The notes beneath the pieces were generated by a model that made no database searches, was not told where the DNA came from, and worked only from the letters and a program-made list of their open reading frames with translations. From contig SOJW01000021.1 in NCBI GenBank assembly GCA_004375895.1, positions 1 through 40,930 of the forward strand: DNA of 40,930 bases, in the 5' to 3' direction. Shown here piece by piece: positions 1-7,207 of this stretch; position 1 is the first letter of the stretch; each line of letters starts with the position of its first letter. The translations under genes and the position numbers were made by a program. Source of the stretch: Candidatus Stahliibacteriota bacterium. Its GTDB lineage: Bacteria; Hydrothermota; Tepidihabitantia; B3-TA06.

Positions 1-1338
1 CCAGGTTATTGTTCCTGATTGACTTGTGGATCGTACTTCGTCAACCCTGCGGCCTGCAGCATCGAAAATCTCCGCGCAGAAACCATCGGGACGATCGGAA
101 TACCGCAGCACTATCTTTTGACCGACAGGGGAGATTATTTGCCAGTTTACACGAGAATCAACGATCGGTTCTTCTTCAACCGCATCTATGAGTCCTTCGG
201 AGTCGGTTTTCATAATGAAGAGATCGGAGCCGCCCGATGACCAGGTTTCGGTTGCGCCGGCCAGTACGTATCCGCCATCAGATGTCGGTTGCACCCAGTA
301 TGCTTCGTCGAATCCTGGATTGGAGCCGTAAGTCCTAGTCCAGGATGTGTCTCCGTCAGAATCGAATCTTAAAAGCCATGCGTCGCCTACTTCTAAATCA
401 TAATTATACGAGTATTGACCTGCGACTACACCACCCCCGTCAGGGTTCGCCTGGACGCACCACCCGAAATCACGGTAGTCCTGTTTCGCGTCGCCGTAGA
501 CCTTTTTCCATAAAAGAGTGCCTTCCGAATCCAGTTTTATAAGAAACATGTCGTTATTGTTAAAACCTGTTGCGACGTAGGCATCATCCGTGGTCTGTGC
601 TACACATTCCATAAACCAGATTGTGTCGCGGTAGCTCCATAGAGTATCCCCTTTATCATCGGTTTTCATTACAACGATGCCGTCGTAAGTCGCTGATGAA
701 AAGTCGGCGTAGCAAGCGATAATGTAGCCTCCATCAGAGGTTTGGCTGACGCAGTTGCCAGCGTCGGTCATGGTTGGATTCTCAGCAGCCCATGTTTTCG
801 TCCACAATGTATCACCGTCTGAATCTGTCTTGAGGAGCCACATGTCCCCGTCCCAAGGAGAAGTAAAGCCGTCATGAGTGCCGGTAACTATGTATCCACC
901 GTCATCAGTCTGTTGAATAGAGTAAGCCTCGTCGTAACCATAGCCGCCATAGGTTTTTGTCCACTGAGTGTCACCTTCTGGGTCCGTTTTGATAAGCCAT
1001 ATATCTTCGGCGCCTGCACCCGCACCCTCGATGTAGCCGGCAAGGATGTATCCTCCGTCCTTCGTCTGCTGACCCGAGTAGCAGTATGCGAGTGCTTGGC
1101 CGCCGTAGGTTTTTGTCCATACGGTATCGCCCTGGGCATCGGTTTTTACCAGCCATATGTCGCTCGAACCTGCAGGAGAGACGATGTTTCCAAAGACAAC
1201 GTAGCCGCCGTCTGAGGTTTCCTGGATTACACACCCGGATTCGTTGTTTTCTCCGCCGTAGGTTTTTATCCAGCCTGCTTTAAGGGGTAAAGCGGCAAGG
1301 GTTGTCACTAAGACAACCAGCAATGCAAGATTTTTCAT
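1..1338 (-). CDS. Secreted beta-propeller-like repeat protein with C-terminal sorting (FlgD/Por-like) domain, partial
   Basis: The reading frame is open from ATG at 1338 to the left edge, giving 446 residues; the 3' end is outside the window. Residues 1-21 form a signal peptide (basic MKN, then a hydrophobic stretch). About seven repeats of 40-60 residues follow, each with a GDTLWTKTYGG-like strand, a TSDGGYI..G strand and an IWL.KTD strand, as expected for propeller blades. The last visible 50 residues (QKIVLRYSD..., IFDAAGRRVDEV, SGTITW) match the Ig-like FlgD/Por C-terminal sorting module. Export followed by C-terminal anchoring is inferred from this module. The start is supported by GGAGG seven to eight bases upstream and a promoter at 1372-1399. 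Molecular function is unknown. Confidence 0.85.
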   Translation of the reverse strand, partial: MKNLALLVVLVTTLAALPLKAGWIKTYGGENNESGCVIQETSDGGYVVFGNIVSPAGSSDIWLVKTDAQGDTVWTKTYGGQALAYCYSGQQTKDGGYILAGYIEGAGAGAEDIWLIKTDPEGDTQWTKTYGGYGYDEAYSIQQTDDGGYIVTGTHDGFTSPWDGDMWLLKTDSDGDTLWTKTWAAENPTMTDAGNCVSQTSDGGYIIACYADFSSATYDGIVVMKTDDKGDTLWSYRDTIWFMECVAQTTDDAYVATGFNNNDMFLIKLDSEGTLLWKKVYGDAKQDYRDFGWCVQANPDGGGVVAGQYSYNYDLEVGDAWLLRFDSDGDTSWTRTYGSNPGFDEAYWVQPTSDGGYVLAGATETWSSGGSDLFIMKTDSEGLIDAVEEEPIVDSRVNWQIISPVGQKIVLRYSDRPDGFCAEIFDAAGRRVDEVRSTSQSGTITW

Positions 1339-1371
1339 ACCTGCCTCCAACATTTTGATCTTATTATCAAG

Positions 1372-1399
1372 AATATACGCAGGTGGGTTGAGTTGTCAA
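1372..1399 (-). promoter_or_regulatory. Sigma-70-type promoter of the beta-propeller gene
   Basis: TTGACA (1394-1399), a 16-bp spacer and TATATT (1372-1377) on the minus strand, followed by GGAGG and ATG at 1338. Confidence 0.75.
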
Positions 1400-1411
1400 G
1401 CATACATGCTC

Positions 1412-1432
1412 CTTTTGACCAAAGGTCAAAAG
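1412..1432. promoter_or_regulatory. Perfect 9-bp inverted repeat upstream of a promoter, candidate operator
   Basis: CTTTTGACC and GGTCAAAAG are separated by AAA. The palindrome sits 12 bp upstream of the -35 box of the gene starting at 1338. There is no T-run after it on the minus strand, so a regulator site is more likely than a terminator. No cognate regulator is identified. Confidence 0.45.
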
Positions 1433-1484
1433 ATCGCAGGAAGAGTTCCTCTCCTAGGTAGAAGTAGGAAGGGGTGTCTCCGAA

Positions 1485-1542
1485 TCGAGGGCGATCAAAG
1501 ATATATGGGATCGCCGTGCGGCCCTCGACCGCTCGCGATGAC
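1485..1542. repeat. REP-like palindromic intergenic element
   Basis: Two nested inverted repeats: GGCGATC (1490-1496) with GATCGCC (1509-1515), and TCGAGGG (1485-1491) with CCCTCGA (1522-1528). The right end reads GCTCGCGATGAC, which resembles the GTCATCGCGAGC ends of dispersed REP-like elements. The rest of the gap between 1339 and 1602 shows no gene. Confidence 0.4.
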
Positions 1543-1602
1543 GAGGTGGGGGATGTAGAACAGGCTGGAGAGCCTTTGTTTAATATTTGCGCGCACCCGG
1601 TC

Positions 1603-1689
1603 TTAAGACACCGGCTGGTGACCTCCTTCGCAGCCGAGAACTCCCAGCGCCGCCGCCATGATCAAAGCTGATTTAAGGACGCTTTTCAT
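1603..1689 (-). CDS. 28-residue mini-lipoprotein
   Basis: This short frame has ATG at 1689 and TAA at 1603-1605. The product is a basic start (MKSVLK), a hydrophobic core, the lipobox LGVLGC with Cys20, and only eight residues after the cysteine (EGGHQPVS). It has an excellent AGGAGGAG ribosome site and its own near-consensus promoter at 1711-1738, so expression is likely. It could be an entericidin-like small lipoprotein. It could also be the surviving 5' end of a larger lipoprotein gene lost by deletion, because the promoter is a copy of those in front of the LRR genes while the signal peptide differs from theirs. Function unknown. Confidence 0.5.
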   Translation of the reverse strand: MKSVLKSALIMAAALGVLGCEGGHQPVS

Positions 1690-1702
1690 TACTCCTCCTA
1701 CG

Positions 1703-1769
1703 TGTAAACAATTGTAGCGAACAAAAGCCCGGTGTCAACCTATCCCTGACGAATGCAATAGAAACCTGA
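1703..1769. repeat. Duplicated promoter plus gene-end cassette, copy 1
   Basis: These 67 bp match 3072-3137 almost perfectly (one small indel near 1745). The unit contains a promoter and, reading on the minus strand, the last codons of the LRR gene (GFYCIRQ). This shows that whole gene-plus-promoter units were tandemly duplicated here. Confidence 0.85.
1711..1738 (-). promoter_or_regulatory. Promoter of the mini-lipoprotein gene
   Basis: TTGACA (1733-1738), 16-bp spacer, TACAAT (1711-1716). The predicted start is about 15 bases before the ATG, leaving room only for the ribosome site. It is nearly identical to the promoter at 3080-3107. Confidence 0.8.
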
Positions 1770-3056
1770 CGAGAATACTGAAGGTTCGACACATAGACGA
1801 ATTTCACAGTTCGGCAGGCTCTCCTGCAATTTAGAAATCCCTCCGGCGGTCAGCTTCAAGGAACTAATCTCCAAAAGCCCAAGGTTCTTAAGCCTCTCCA
1901 GATTAATCAGACCTTCATCAGTGATACTCGAACCGCTTAAGTGTAATACCCTAAGATTGCTGAGGAAACCTATACCTTCCAGATCTTTATCTGTAACCTC
2001 CACCTGGCGAAGGTTAAGTTCTCGCAGATTCGGAAGGTCGACAAGATGTAGCCATCCTTCGTGGGTAATTTCGTTTACGAAGACAGAAGCTATGTCGTAT
2101 GGCAGTAATCTTAACCTCCAGAAGAAATCATAAATTATCTCTCCTTTAAGCCAGGGGATAAAATGCGCCAGTTCGAGCAGGGCAGGAATATCCCTGAACG
2201 TAATCGGTTGATAATCAATGAGGGTTAATGATTTCAAACTTCTGATCTTTGCCAGATGGCGAAGTCCCTTATCTCCTATCCTTAAGCCTTTGAGTGTCAG
2301 TCGTTGGAGATGTTCAAGACTGGCAAGATACCTGAGCCTGTCGTCATTGGTTCCCCATAGCCCTAGTTTCAAACCCCTAAGATTCTTCATCCTGCGTACG
2401 TATCGCAAGCTTCGCGTACCCACACGATCCTCGAAGTAACCGGTGAATCCTTTCAAGTTATGGAATTTAGAAAGCCCGCGAACGTCGGCATGGCGGATGC
2501 CCTTGTAATCTACGTAAAGATCGATTTGTGTAGGTATGTCTTTGAGGTTGTAAAGCCGAAGCGGAAAATGGCCGGACATGTGACAGGTTTGAAACCACAC
2601 CATCACTACCCTAAGATTAGGATAAGTCTTAAAGCTATCGGCTTCGATTAATCCTATACTCCCGATACAGATGATGTCGGCTGGGTTTTCCACATCCGCT
2701 TCAGGTTCCCCCCACCTGTTAAGGTGTACCCCTACCATCTTCCCGTTTATACGCAGTTCCCATCCATCGTAGTAATAAGAAATAGTATCCTCCCCTTGCC
2801 AGGGATAGGCAATCATAGGCATAACATCTGTCTGAAGACGGGAGAAGATAAGGGCATCTTTACCGATTTCCCAATCGGTTACGTCGATCTTTTTCCCCCC
2901 CTCCTCACATGAATCAAGCCCCTGTTCACGAATGATAATCAGCCAATGGGGTTCTGATTGCAAAGGGAATATCTCCTTCACCTCTTTTTTACAGACGACG
3001 GTCGACACCACGAGTGCCGTAAGGCAGAGGATCGTTATCTGTTTAAACACGTTCAT
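1740..3056 (-). CDS. Leucine-rich-repeat envelope protein (paralog A)
   Basis: 438 residues starting at ATG 3056. A GTG lies one codon upstream, but ATG has the better distance (7 bases) from AGGAGG. The N-terminal MNVFKQITILCLT is a signal sequence ending in VVC-KK, a possible lipidation cysteine with an unusual valine at -1. Residues about 30-180 form a region shared with the neighbouring paralog, with the motif YPWQGEDTI. From about residue 190 there are RNI-like leucine-rich repeats with ITDEGL..L phrases, ending in LPNCEIRL, as in planctomycete-type LRR proteins. A surface or periplasmic protein-binding role is inferred. The gene is a tandem duplicate of the one at 3156-4676, with its own promoter at 3080-3107. 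Confidence 0.85.
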   Translation of the reverse strand: MNVFKQITILCLTALVVSTVVCKKEVKEIFPLQSEPHWLIIIREQGLDSCEEGGKKIDVTDWEIGKDALIFSRLQTDVMPMIAYPWQGEDTISYYYDGWELRINGKMVGVHLNRWGEPEADVENPADIICIGSIGLIEADSFKTYPNLRVVMVWFQTCHMSGHFPLRLYNLKDIPTQIDLYVDYKGIRHADVRGLSKFHNLKGFTGYFEDRVGTRSLRYVRRMKNLRGLKLGLWGTNDDRLRYLASLEHLQRLTLKGLRIGDKGLRHLAKIRSLKSLTLIDYQPITFRDIPALLELAHFIPWLKGEIIYDFFWRLRLLPYDIASVFVNEITHEGWLHLVDLPNLRELNLRQVEVTDKDLEGIGFLSNLRVLHLSGSSITDEGLINLERLKNLGLLEISSLKLTAGGISKLQESLPNCEIRLCVEPSVFSSGFYCIRQG

Positions 3057-3071
3057 CACTGCTCCTCCTTC

Positions 3072-3137
3072 TGTAAACTATTGTAGCGAACAAAAGCCCG
3101 GTGTCAACCTATACTGACGAATGCAATAGAAACCTGA
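3072..3137. repeat. Duplicated promoter plus gene-end cassette, copy 2
   Basis: Second copy of the unit at 1703-1769. On the minus strand, bases 3110-3137 still spell GFYCIRQ, the C-terminus of paralog A, but they now lie beyond the stop codon (TAG at 3156-3158) of paralog B. Paralog B therefore ends earlier than its ancestor did. Confidence 0.8.
3080..3107 (-). promoter_or_regulatory. Promoter of LRR paralog A
   Basis: TTGACA (3102-3107), 16-bp spacer, TACAAT (3080-3085), then AAGGAGGAGC and the start at 3056. Confidence 0.8.
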
Positions 3138-3155
3138 ATATTAGAATGCAACTAA

Positions 3156-4676
3156 CTACCGACGACCGGCCCAAACTACGTCGCAATCAGGCAAGGTTTC
3201 TTGCAGCCTTGCAGCTCCTTCCGCAGTCATTAATGTGTAAGAAACGTTAAGTTTTTTTAGGCTCGTTAATTTCATTAGCAAGGGAAGACTAGCATCAGTA
3301 ATCTCAGTGCTGGTTAAATTGAGATCGCAGAGTTTTGTGAGATTCTCAAGATACTTAATCCCTACGTCGGTAATGTTCCCTCCAATCTGATCTAGACGTC
3401 TGAGGCTTGCGATTTGACCGATTCCACGCAGGTCGTCATCCGTTATCACCCCATAGATGGTTAGTTCCTCCAGAACGGAAAGCTCTGCAAAATTCTCCCA
3501 GCCTTCAGCTGTTGTGGGTTTTACAAACATTGAGCCATACGCGTAAGGGAATATTTCAATCAATCGGGTGAGTCCGTAGAAAAAATCGTCAAGATGATCC
3601 CACAGGGTTAATTCGTAATCCATAGCATACACGACACCAAACACGTCGCACCAGTAAAGGTAATCTTCGAATCCATGACGTTGATAGTTATCCAAGGTTA
3701 AGCTTTTCAACGAAGGTATCTTTCCAAGATGGCGAAGTCCTCTGTTTGAAATCTTGATACCATCAAGGGTCAAGGTGTGCAGGTTCTTTAGCTTGGCCAG
3801 GTGCTTTAACTTGCAGTCATTTGCGCAGTAGTAGCGGATGTCAAGCTGCCGCAGGTTCTTCATCCTGCCTATGTGACAGAGCACGTTGTTAGCCAATGGT
3901 GGAATATAGCAGACCAGCCCCGCTAGATTCTTACGGCGTGAAAGCACACGAGACTTACAATTACACAAACCCGGAGTCGGGTGAGAATACTCAACGTACA
4001 AATCAAGGTGTTCTGGTATCTTTCTGAGATTTCTGCGATGATTGATGAGGTATACGTAACTGCTGAAATCAAAGATACAGCCGTAGTCGTTGCTGAATCC
4101 AACTGCGACAAGATATGGATACTGTTCAAGGCTGTCAGGAACCATGTAAAATCCTTCACCAACACAGACGATGTCCTCGGGATTCTCAATCTCCATCCTG
4201 TAGTATCTGTGGGTGCTCAAACCTGCCACTCTTCCTTGCGTCCAGTAGTTATAAGGTGGTTCGTAGAATTCTATTGAGAGGGTATCTTCAGCTTTCCCTT
4301 TCTCCCACACATCGTAATCTTCTGGATATCTTTCAGGGATGATAAAAAAAGTCGTGTCCTGCGGTTTCGTTCTAACCCATAAGTAATCACCGTCATAAGC
4401 GTATATAATCGTATCTTCGCCTTGCCAGGGATATGGGATTATAGTGTGAGCCCCGTGAATAATAACCGCGTCTCTGCCCTCTTCCCACCAGGTGACGTCG
4501 ACGGTTTGCACGTAATATTCATCCATGTGTGGATCTCTTCTGATAAGCACAAGCTCGCGCGGCTCGGGGGCATCTTGCACTGCTGAAGCCGCTACCTCCA
4601 CCTCCTTCTTGCAGAAGATGATCGATCCCGCAAGGACCGTGAGGTACAGGATCGTTATCTGTTTAAACACGTTCAT
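3156..4676 (-). CDS. Leucine-rich-repeat envelope protein (paralog B)
   Basis: 506 residues from ATG at 4676 (GTG one codon upstream; AAGGAGCAGC precedes it). The leader MNVFKQITILYLT is nearly identical to that of paralog A and ends in IIFC-KK, a cysteine in an atypical lipobox. The N-terminal region of about 200 residues shares IPYPWQGEDTI with paralog A and contains extra Tyr-rich segments. Leucine-rich repeats occupy the C-terminal half (GLRHLGKIPSLKSL, NITDVGIKYLENL, EITDASLPLL), ending in LPDCDVVW. It is longer than paralog A in the N-terminal region and lacks A's last residues. Export is likely; function is not known. It has its own promoter at 4700-4727. Confidence 0.85.
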   Translation of the reverse strand: MNVFKQITILYLTVLAGSIIFCKKEVEVAASAVQDAPEPRELVLIRRDPHMDEYYVQTVDVTWWEEGRDAVIIHGAHTIIPYPWQGEDTIIYAYDGDYLWVRTKPQDTTFFIIPERYPEDYDVWEKGKAEDTLSIEFYEPPYNYWTQGRVAGLSTHRYYRMEIENPEDIVCVGEGFYMVPDSLEQYPYLVAVGFSNDYGCIFDFSSYVYLINHRRNLRKIPEHLDLYVEYSHPTPGLCNCKSRVLSRRKNLAGLVCYIPPLANNVLCHIGRMKNLRQLDIRYYCANDCKLKHLAKLKNLHTLTLDGIKISNRGLRHLGKIPSLKSLTLDNYQRHGFEDYLYWCDVFGVVYAMDYELTLWDHLDDFFYGLTRLIEIFPYAYGSMFVKPTTAEGWENFAELSVLEELTIYGVITDDDLRGIGQIASLRRLDQIGGNITDVGIKYLENLTKLCDLNLTSTEITDASLPLLMKLTSLKKLNVSYTLMTAEGAARLQETLPDCDVVWAGRR

Positions 4677-4699
4677 CACTGCTGCTCCTTCTGTAAACT

Positions 4700-4727
4700 A
4701 TTGTAGGTATGGGAGGAGGGTTGTCAA
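4700..4727 (-). promoter_or_regulatory. Promoter of LRR paralog B
   Basis: TTGACA (4722-4727), 16-bp spacer, TACAAT (4700-4705). The -10 and leader match those of paralog A, while the spacer sequence differs. Confidence 0.75.
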
Positions 4728-4815
4728 CCCCCCGGCTTGCAAGCACAAGGAGATATTGCAATCCGCATGTAGAGAGAGGGGGTGTGATGCGTGGGGTATG
4801 TGTGAAGGGCGGTGG

Positions 4816-5667
4816 CTAGCGGATCTCCACCAGCTGGTAGAGGCGAACGCTTTGGACGATGTAGGTAGAAGGTGGTTTTTCGCCCTCAGGCACGATGCGT
4901 GCGGTGGAGGTATAGAAAGAGTCGCGCTGCTGGATAGGCAGCCCCACCTGGGGTGCAAACCAGATACTTCCCTTTACCTCGCCCTGTTCCAGGAGCCTTC
5001 TGCCCTTGCTTTCGTAAGGGATGAACGACTTACTGTGGTAGTCAATCCGCAGACAGATATACTCCCCAACCTTTTCCCATCCCTTAACATTGAACTGGCT
5101 TTCAGCGGTCAAGAGACGATCCTCAAACACCACCTTGGTTTCCTGAATCCATGTCTCGCCTGGTTTAAGTTCACGGTCAGGATAGGTCGGCTGGGTCTGC
5201 TCAAAGTACTGCTTGCGGTACTCGCTGCGTTCCCTGCTGGGGATGGAACGGGGAGCCGAGCCTGTATCAACTTCGGACATACCGTAGAGTCTGCCGTTGG
5301 GGGCCATGCTGTAGGTAACAATAGTGGGCTTGAACTCCTGTCCCTCCCTGATAAGGTTGATAGCCTCGCGTATCCGGAAGGCGGAATCAGGCCCTATCCC
5401 AAGCACACTCATCTCGGTCTCGATCAGGTTCCCGAACTCACCGCTGCGTTCTCCCTTTTCCCAGCCCTCGATTCTCCAACTACCTGTAACCTCGCTGCGG
5501 TAGACGTAGGTTTTGCCCTGCTCAAGCTTCCAGCGCAGCTTTGCAGACCTGCGCTCACAGGATATGGTGAAGGAAAGCATGAATGCTGCGAGTCCTCCAA
5601 GAATCAGCATCGCCCACAACCTGCTCTTCGCGTATGACGGCAAAAACCTGGCAAATGCAGGGTTCAC
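4816..5667 (-). CDS. Putative lipoprotein encoded with an ECF sigma/anti-sigma pair
   Basis: 283 residues if translation begins at GTG 5667. That start has GGAGGG eight bases upstream and begins one base after the anti-sigma stop. The frame stays open far upstream (to 5826) but that part overlaps the anti-sigma gene. Residues about 19-37 are hydrophobic and end in FTISC-ERR, a plausible lipobox. The mature part is rich in beta-strand patterns (YVYRSEVTGSW, LKPGETW, GSIWFAPQVGLP) and looks like a secreted beta-barrel or sandwich. I do not recognise the family with certainty; it recalls uncharacterised DUF6263-type lipoproteins. Operon position suggests it is the target or sensor partner of the sigma factor. 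Confidence 0.75.
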   Translation of the reverse strand: MNPAFARFLPSYAKSRLWAMLILGGLAAFMLSFTISCERRSAKLRWKLEQGKTYVYRSEVTGSWRIEGWEKGERSGEFGNLIETEMSVLGIGPDSAFRIREAINLIREGQEFKPTIVTYSMAPNGRLYGMSEVDTGSAPRSIPSRERSEYRKQYFEQTQPTYPDRELKPGETWIQETKVVFEDRLLTAESQFNVKGWEKVGEYICLRIDYHSKSFIPYESKGRRLLEQGEVKGSIWFAPQVGLPIQQRDSFYTSTARIVPEGEKPPSTYIVQSVRLYQLVEIR

Positions 5668-5668
5668 C

Positions 5669-6181
5669 TCAGAATCCCTCCATCCGACGCCAAGCGGCGG
5701 CACGCTCCGAAGGGGTGGGCTGTCCCAGGGAAAGGTTCGCAAGTTCAAGCGAGATGCGCTGCTCGGAGTCTTCTTCAAGGATCGCAGGCGGAGCGGCGGG
5801 GAGATCTGTGAAGTAGGATGCATCATGCGTTGTCAATACCGGTGCGAAGAAAGAACGAGCAAGAACGAATAGAGATACAGCCGCGGCAGCGGCCAGGGCA
5901 CCCGTACCGGCTAAAGCCCAGCGAAGCCAGAGCCTGGGGCGGCGCTGACGGCGTTGGACTAACGCGGCCTGCACGCGCGGCCAGATACGCTCCCAGTAGC
6001 CGGGATCGACCTCAAGACGCATGCCCTCCCGCATAACACGGTTGAGACCGATCTCCCCAGCCAGCAGTTTGCGGCACCTCTCACACGAACGCAGATGCCT
6101 CTGAACAGCCTCTAACTCCCATCCCTTCAGCTCTCCAGCCAGGTAGGCGGCAAGAGACTCCTCCACGCCAGCACACCTCAT
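5669..6181 (-). CDS. Zinc-finger anti-sigma factor
   Basis: 170 residues from ATG 6181, preceded by AAGG and GGGCGGG. A longer TTG-started frame reaches 6244 but would overlap the sigma gene and add only a charged, low-quality segment. Residues 29-36 give the HxxxCxxC zinc anti-sigma (ZAS) motif (HLRSCERC). A membrane segment spans about residues 84-108, followed by a periplasmic tail of some 60 residues. Known members of this family bind and hold an ECF sigma factor until an envelope signal releases it. The gene lies 46 bp downstream of the sigma gene, which fits co-transcription and this role. Confidence 0.85.
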   Translation of the reverse strand: MRCAGVEESLAAYLAGELKGWELEAVQRHLRSCERCRKLLAGEIGLNRVMREGMRLEVDPGYWERIWPRVQAALVQRRQRRPRLWLRWALAGTGALAAAAAVSLFVLARSFFAPVLTTHDASYFTDLPAAPPAILEEDSEQRISLELANLSLGQPTPSERAAAWRRMEGF

Positions 6182-6227
6182 CTGCCCGCCCTTCTTATTC
6201 TGCGATCTCTCTCTATCTCTGTGCCTT

Positions 6228-6878
6228 CTATCCCTTGCGAACAAATCCTGCCTCCAAATCGCGTAACCGCGGGCCTAAAAGCTCCTGCAGCCGTTTGCGT
6301 GCCCGGTGCAGATGCGTCCTGACGGTCACCTCTTCGCACCCAAGCACCTCTGCAATCTCCGCATAGCTCAAACCTTCCGTAAAGGAAAGCACTACCACGC
6401 GCCTCTGTCTTAAAGAAAGCTGCCCTAAGGCCCATTGAATCAAAGCGGCAAGCTCCTTGCGTTTCGCACTCTTCTGAGGCGTTTGACCATCCTCAATCGC
6501 CAGCATCTCCGCAGCGCCCAAGTCTTCAAGGGACACAGTCTGACGTCTCTTGACACGACGCAGGCGGTCTATGCACTCATTCGTGACACTGCGCGCCAGG
6601 TAGGTCTTGAGAGCTTTAGCCTTGCGCACTCTACCCGCTTTCTCAAAGAACCTGATGAAGACCTGCTGCACCGCGTCATCCGCCTCGCCGTGGTCTCCCA
6701 AGAACTTATAGGAGATACTGTAAAGCAGGCGTTGATAACGCTCCACGATGGCGCGGCATGCCTGGGAATCTCCAGCGCGAACACCTGCCAGGAGATCTGC
6801 ATCGGACGGAAATTCCTTCCGTCCGGCCGCAGACTCCATCTTTCTATTAGACGAACCGTTTCTGGGCTCTGTTGACAT
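6228..6878 (-). CDS. ECF-type RNA polymerase sigma factor
   Basis: 216 residues from ATG 6878. Region 2 spans about residues 25-95 (AIVERYQRLLYSI, GEADDAVQQVFIRFF, YLARSVTNECIDRLRR). Region 4 spans about 140-200 (LRQRRVVVLSFTEGLSY, IAEVLGCEEVTVRTHLHRARKRL, a helix-turn-helix). There is no region 1 or 3, as expected of ECF (group 4) factors. The frame stays open upstream to 7085, but that part translates the 11-bp DNA repeat and is not convincing protein. The distal promoter at 6966-6994 gives a leader of about 80 bases. The likely regulon includes this operon, but no ECF-type promoter was recognised. Confidence 0.88.
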   Translation of the reverse strand: MSTEPRNGSSNRKMESAAGRKEFPSDADLLAGVRAGDSQACRAIVERYQRLLYSISYKFLGDHGEADDAVQQVFIRFFEKAGRVRKAKALKTYLARSVTNECIDRLRRVKRRQTVSLEDLGAAEMLAIEDGQTPQKSAKRKELAALIQWALGQLSLRQRRVVVLSFTEGLSYAEIAEVLGCEEVTVRTHLHRARKRLQELLGPRLRDLEAGFVRKG

Positions 6879-6965
6879 GGAAAGATAGCCTCTCAGAAGT
6901 GAGTCAAGGGTATTTTGAGCCGCTGTCCTCGGCGAGCCAAGCAGAGTGCACTCCTTCACAAAATA

Positions 6966-6994
6966 ATTGTAAGTCGGATTCAACTCCAAGTCAA
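6966..6994 (-). promoter_or_regulatory. Promoter of the sigma factor operon
   Basis: TTGACT (6989-6994), 17-bp spacer, TACAAT (6966-6971). It is the only 17-bp spacer among the promoters recognised here. The phased A-tract array lies just upstream. Confidence 0.55.
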
Positions 6995-7015
6995 GGTTTG
7001 AATGCAACTCGTCGC

Positions 7016-7088
7016 AAAAAAGCTGGACAAAAGCTGGACAAAAGTTGGTCAAAAGCTGGTCAAAAGATGGACAAAAGTTGGACAAAAA
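7016..7088. repeat. Seven A-tracts in exact 11-bp phase (curved-DNA array)
   Basis: Units of the form AAAAGCTGGAC repeat tandemly. AAAA tracts begin at 7018, 7029, 7040, 7051, 7062, 7073 and 7084, exactly 11 bp apart. A-tracts phased with the helix are known to bend DNA. The array ends about 22 bp upstream of the -35 box at 6989-6994. The TGGAC/TGGTC part of each unit could also be a repeated protein-binding site. Confidence 0.8.
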
Positions 7089-7139
7089 GGGGGCGATTTT
7101 GGGGTTTTTTGAGGTGTTTTGGGGTGTATCCCCGCCCCC
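7084..7139 (-). terminator. Probable intrinsic terminator after the sorting-domain remnant
   Basis: On the minus strand, GGGGGCG (7133-7139) pairs with CGCCCCC (7089-7095), followed by TTTTT (7084-7088). The loop is long (about 37 bases) and can form an inner GGGG/CCCC pair. A second hairpin (GGGGTGC/GCACCCC) lies upstream near 7157-7175. Confidence 0.45.
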
Positions 7140-7207
7140 TTTATCCCCCTACCCTATGGGGTGCAGTTAGCACCCCAAGGGGCACACTGTCCACCAAGGA
7201 GGGGGAG

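Larger units (their letters stand above)
6879..7207. other. Gene-free stretch with promoter, phased repeats and hairpins
   Basis: Apart from the sigma promoter, the 11-bp array and the terminator-like structure listed separately, this stretch holds only G/C-run-rich sequence. No gene is supported. Confidence 0.5.

Noticed and set aside
1490-1515. Hairpin considered as terminator of the mini-lipoprotein gene
   Set aside because: No T-run follows on the minus strand; it fits a REP-like element better.
4525-5637. 370-residue plus-strand frame opposite the LRR and lipoprotein genes
   Set aside because: It is antisense to two well-supported genes, with no ribosome site or domain.
5668-5826. N-terminal extension of the lipoprotein gene to 5826
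   Set aside because: It overlaps the anti-sigma gene entirely, and the signal peptide begins after GTG 5667, which has a good ribosome site.
6879-7085. Extension of the sigma factor to 7085
   Set aside because: It translates the 11-bp DNA repeat and the promoter region; ECF factors do not need it.
7016-7088. 11-bp repeats considered as replication iterons or a CRISPR array
   Set aside because: There is no Rep, Cas or dnaA-like gene nearby, the units lack unique spacers, and the promoter context favours a regulatory or curvature role.
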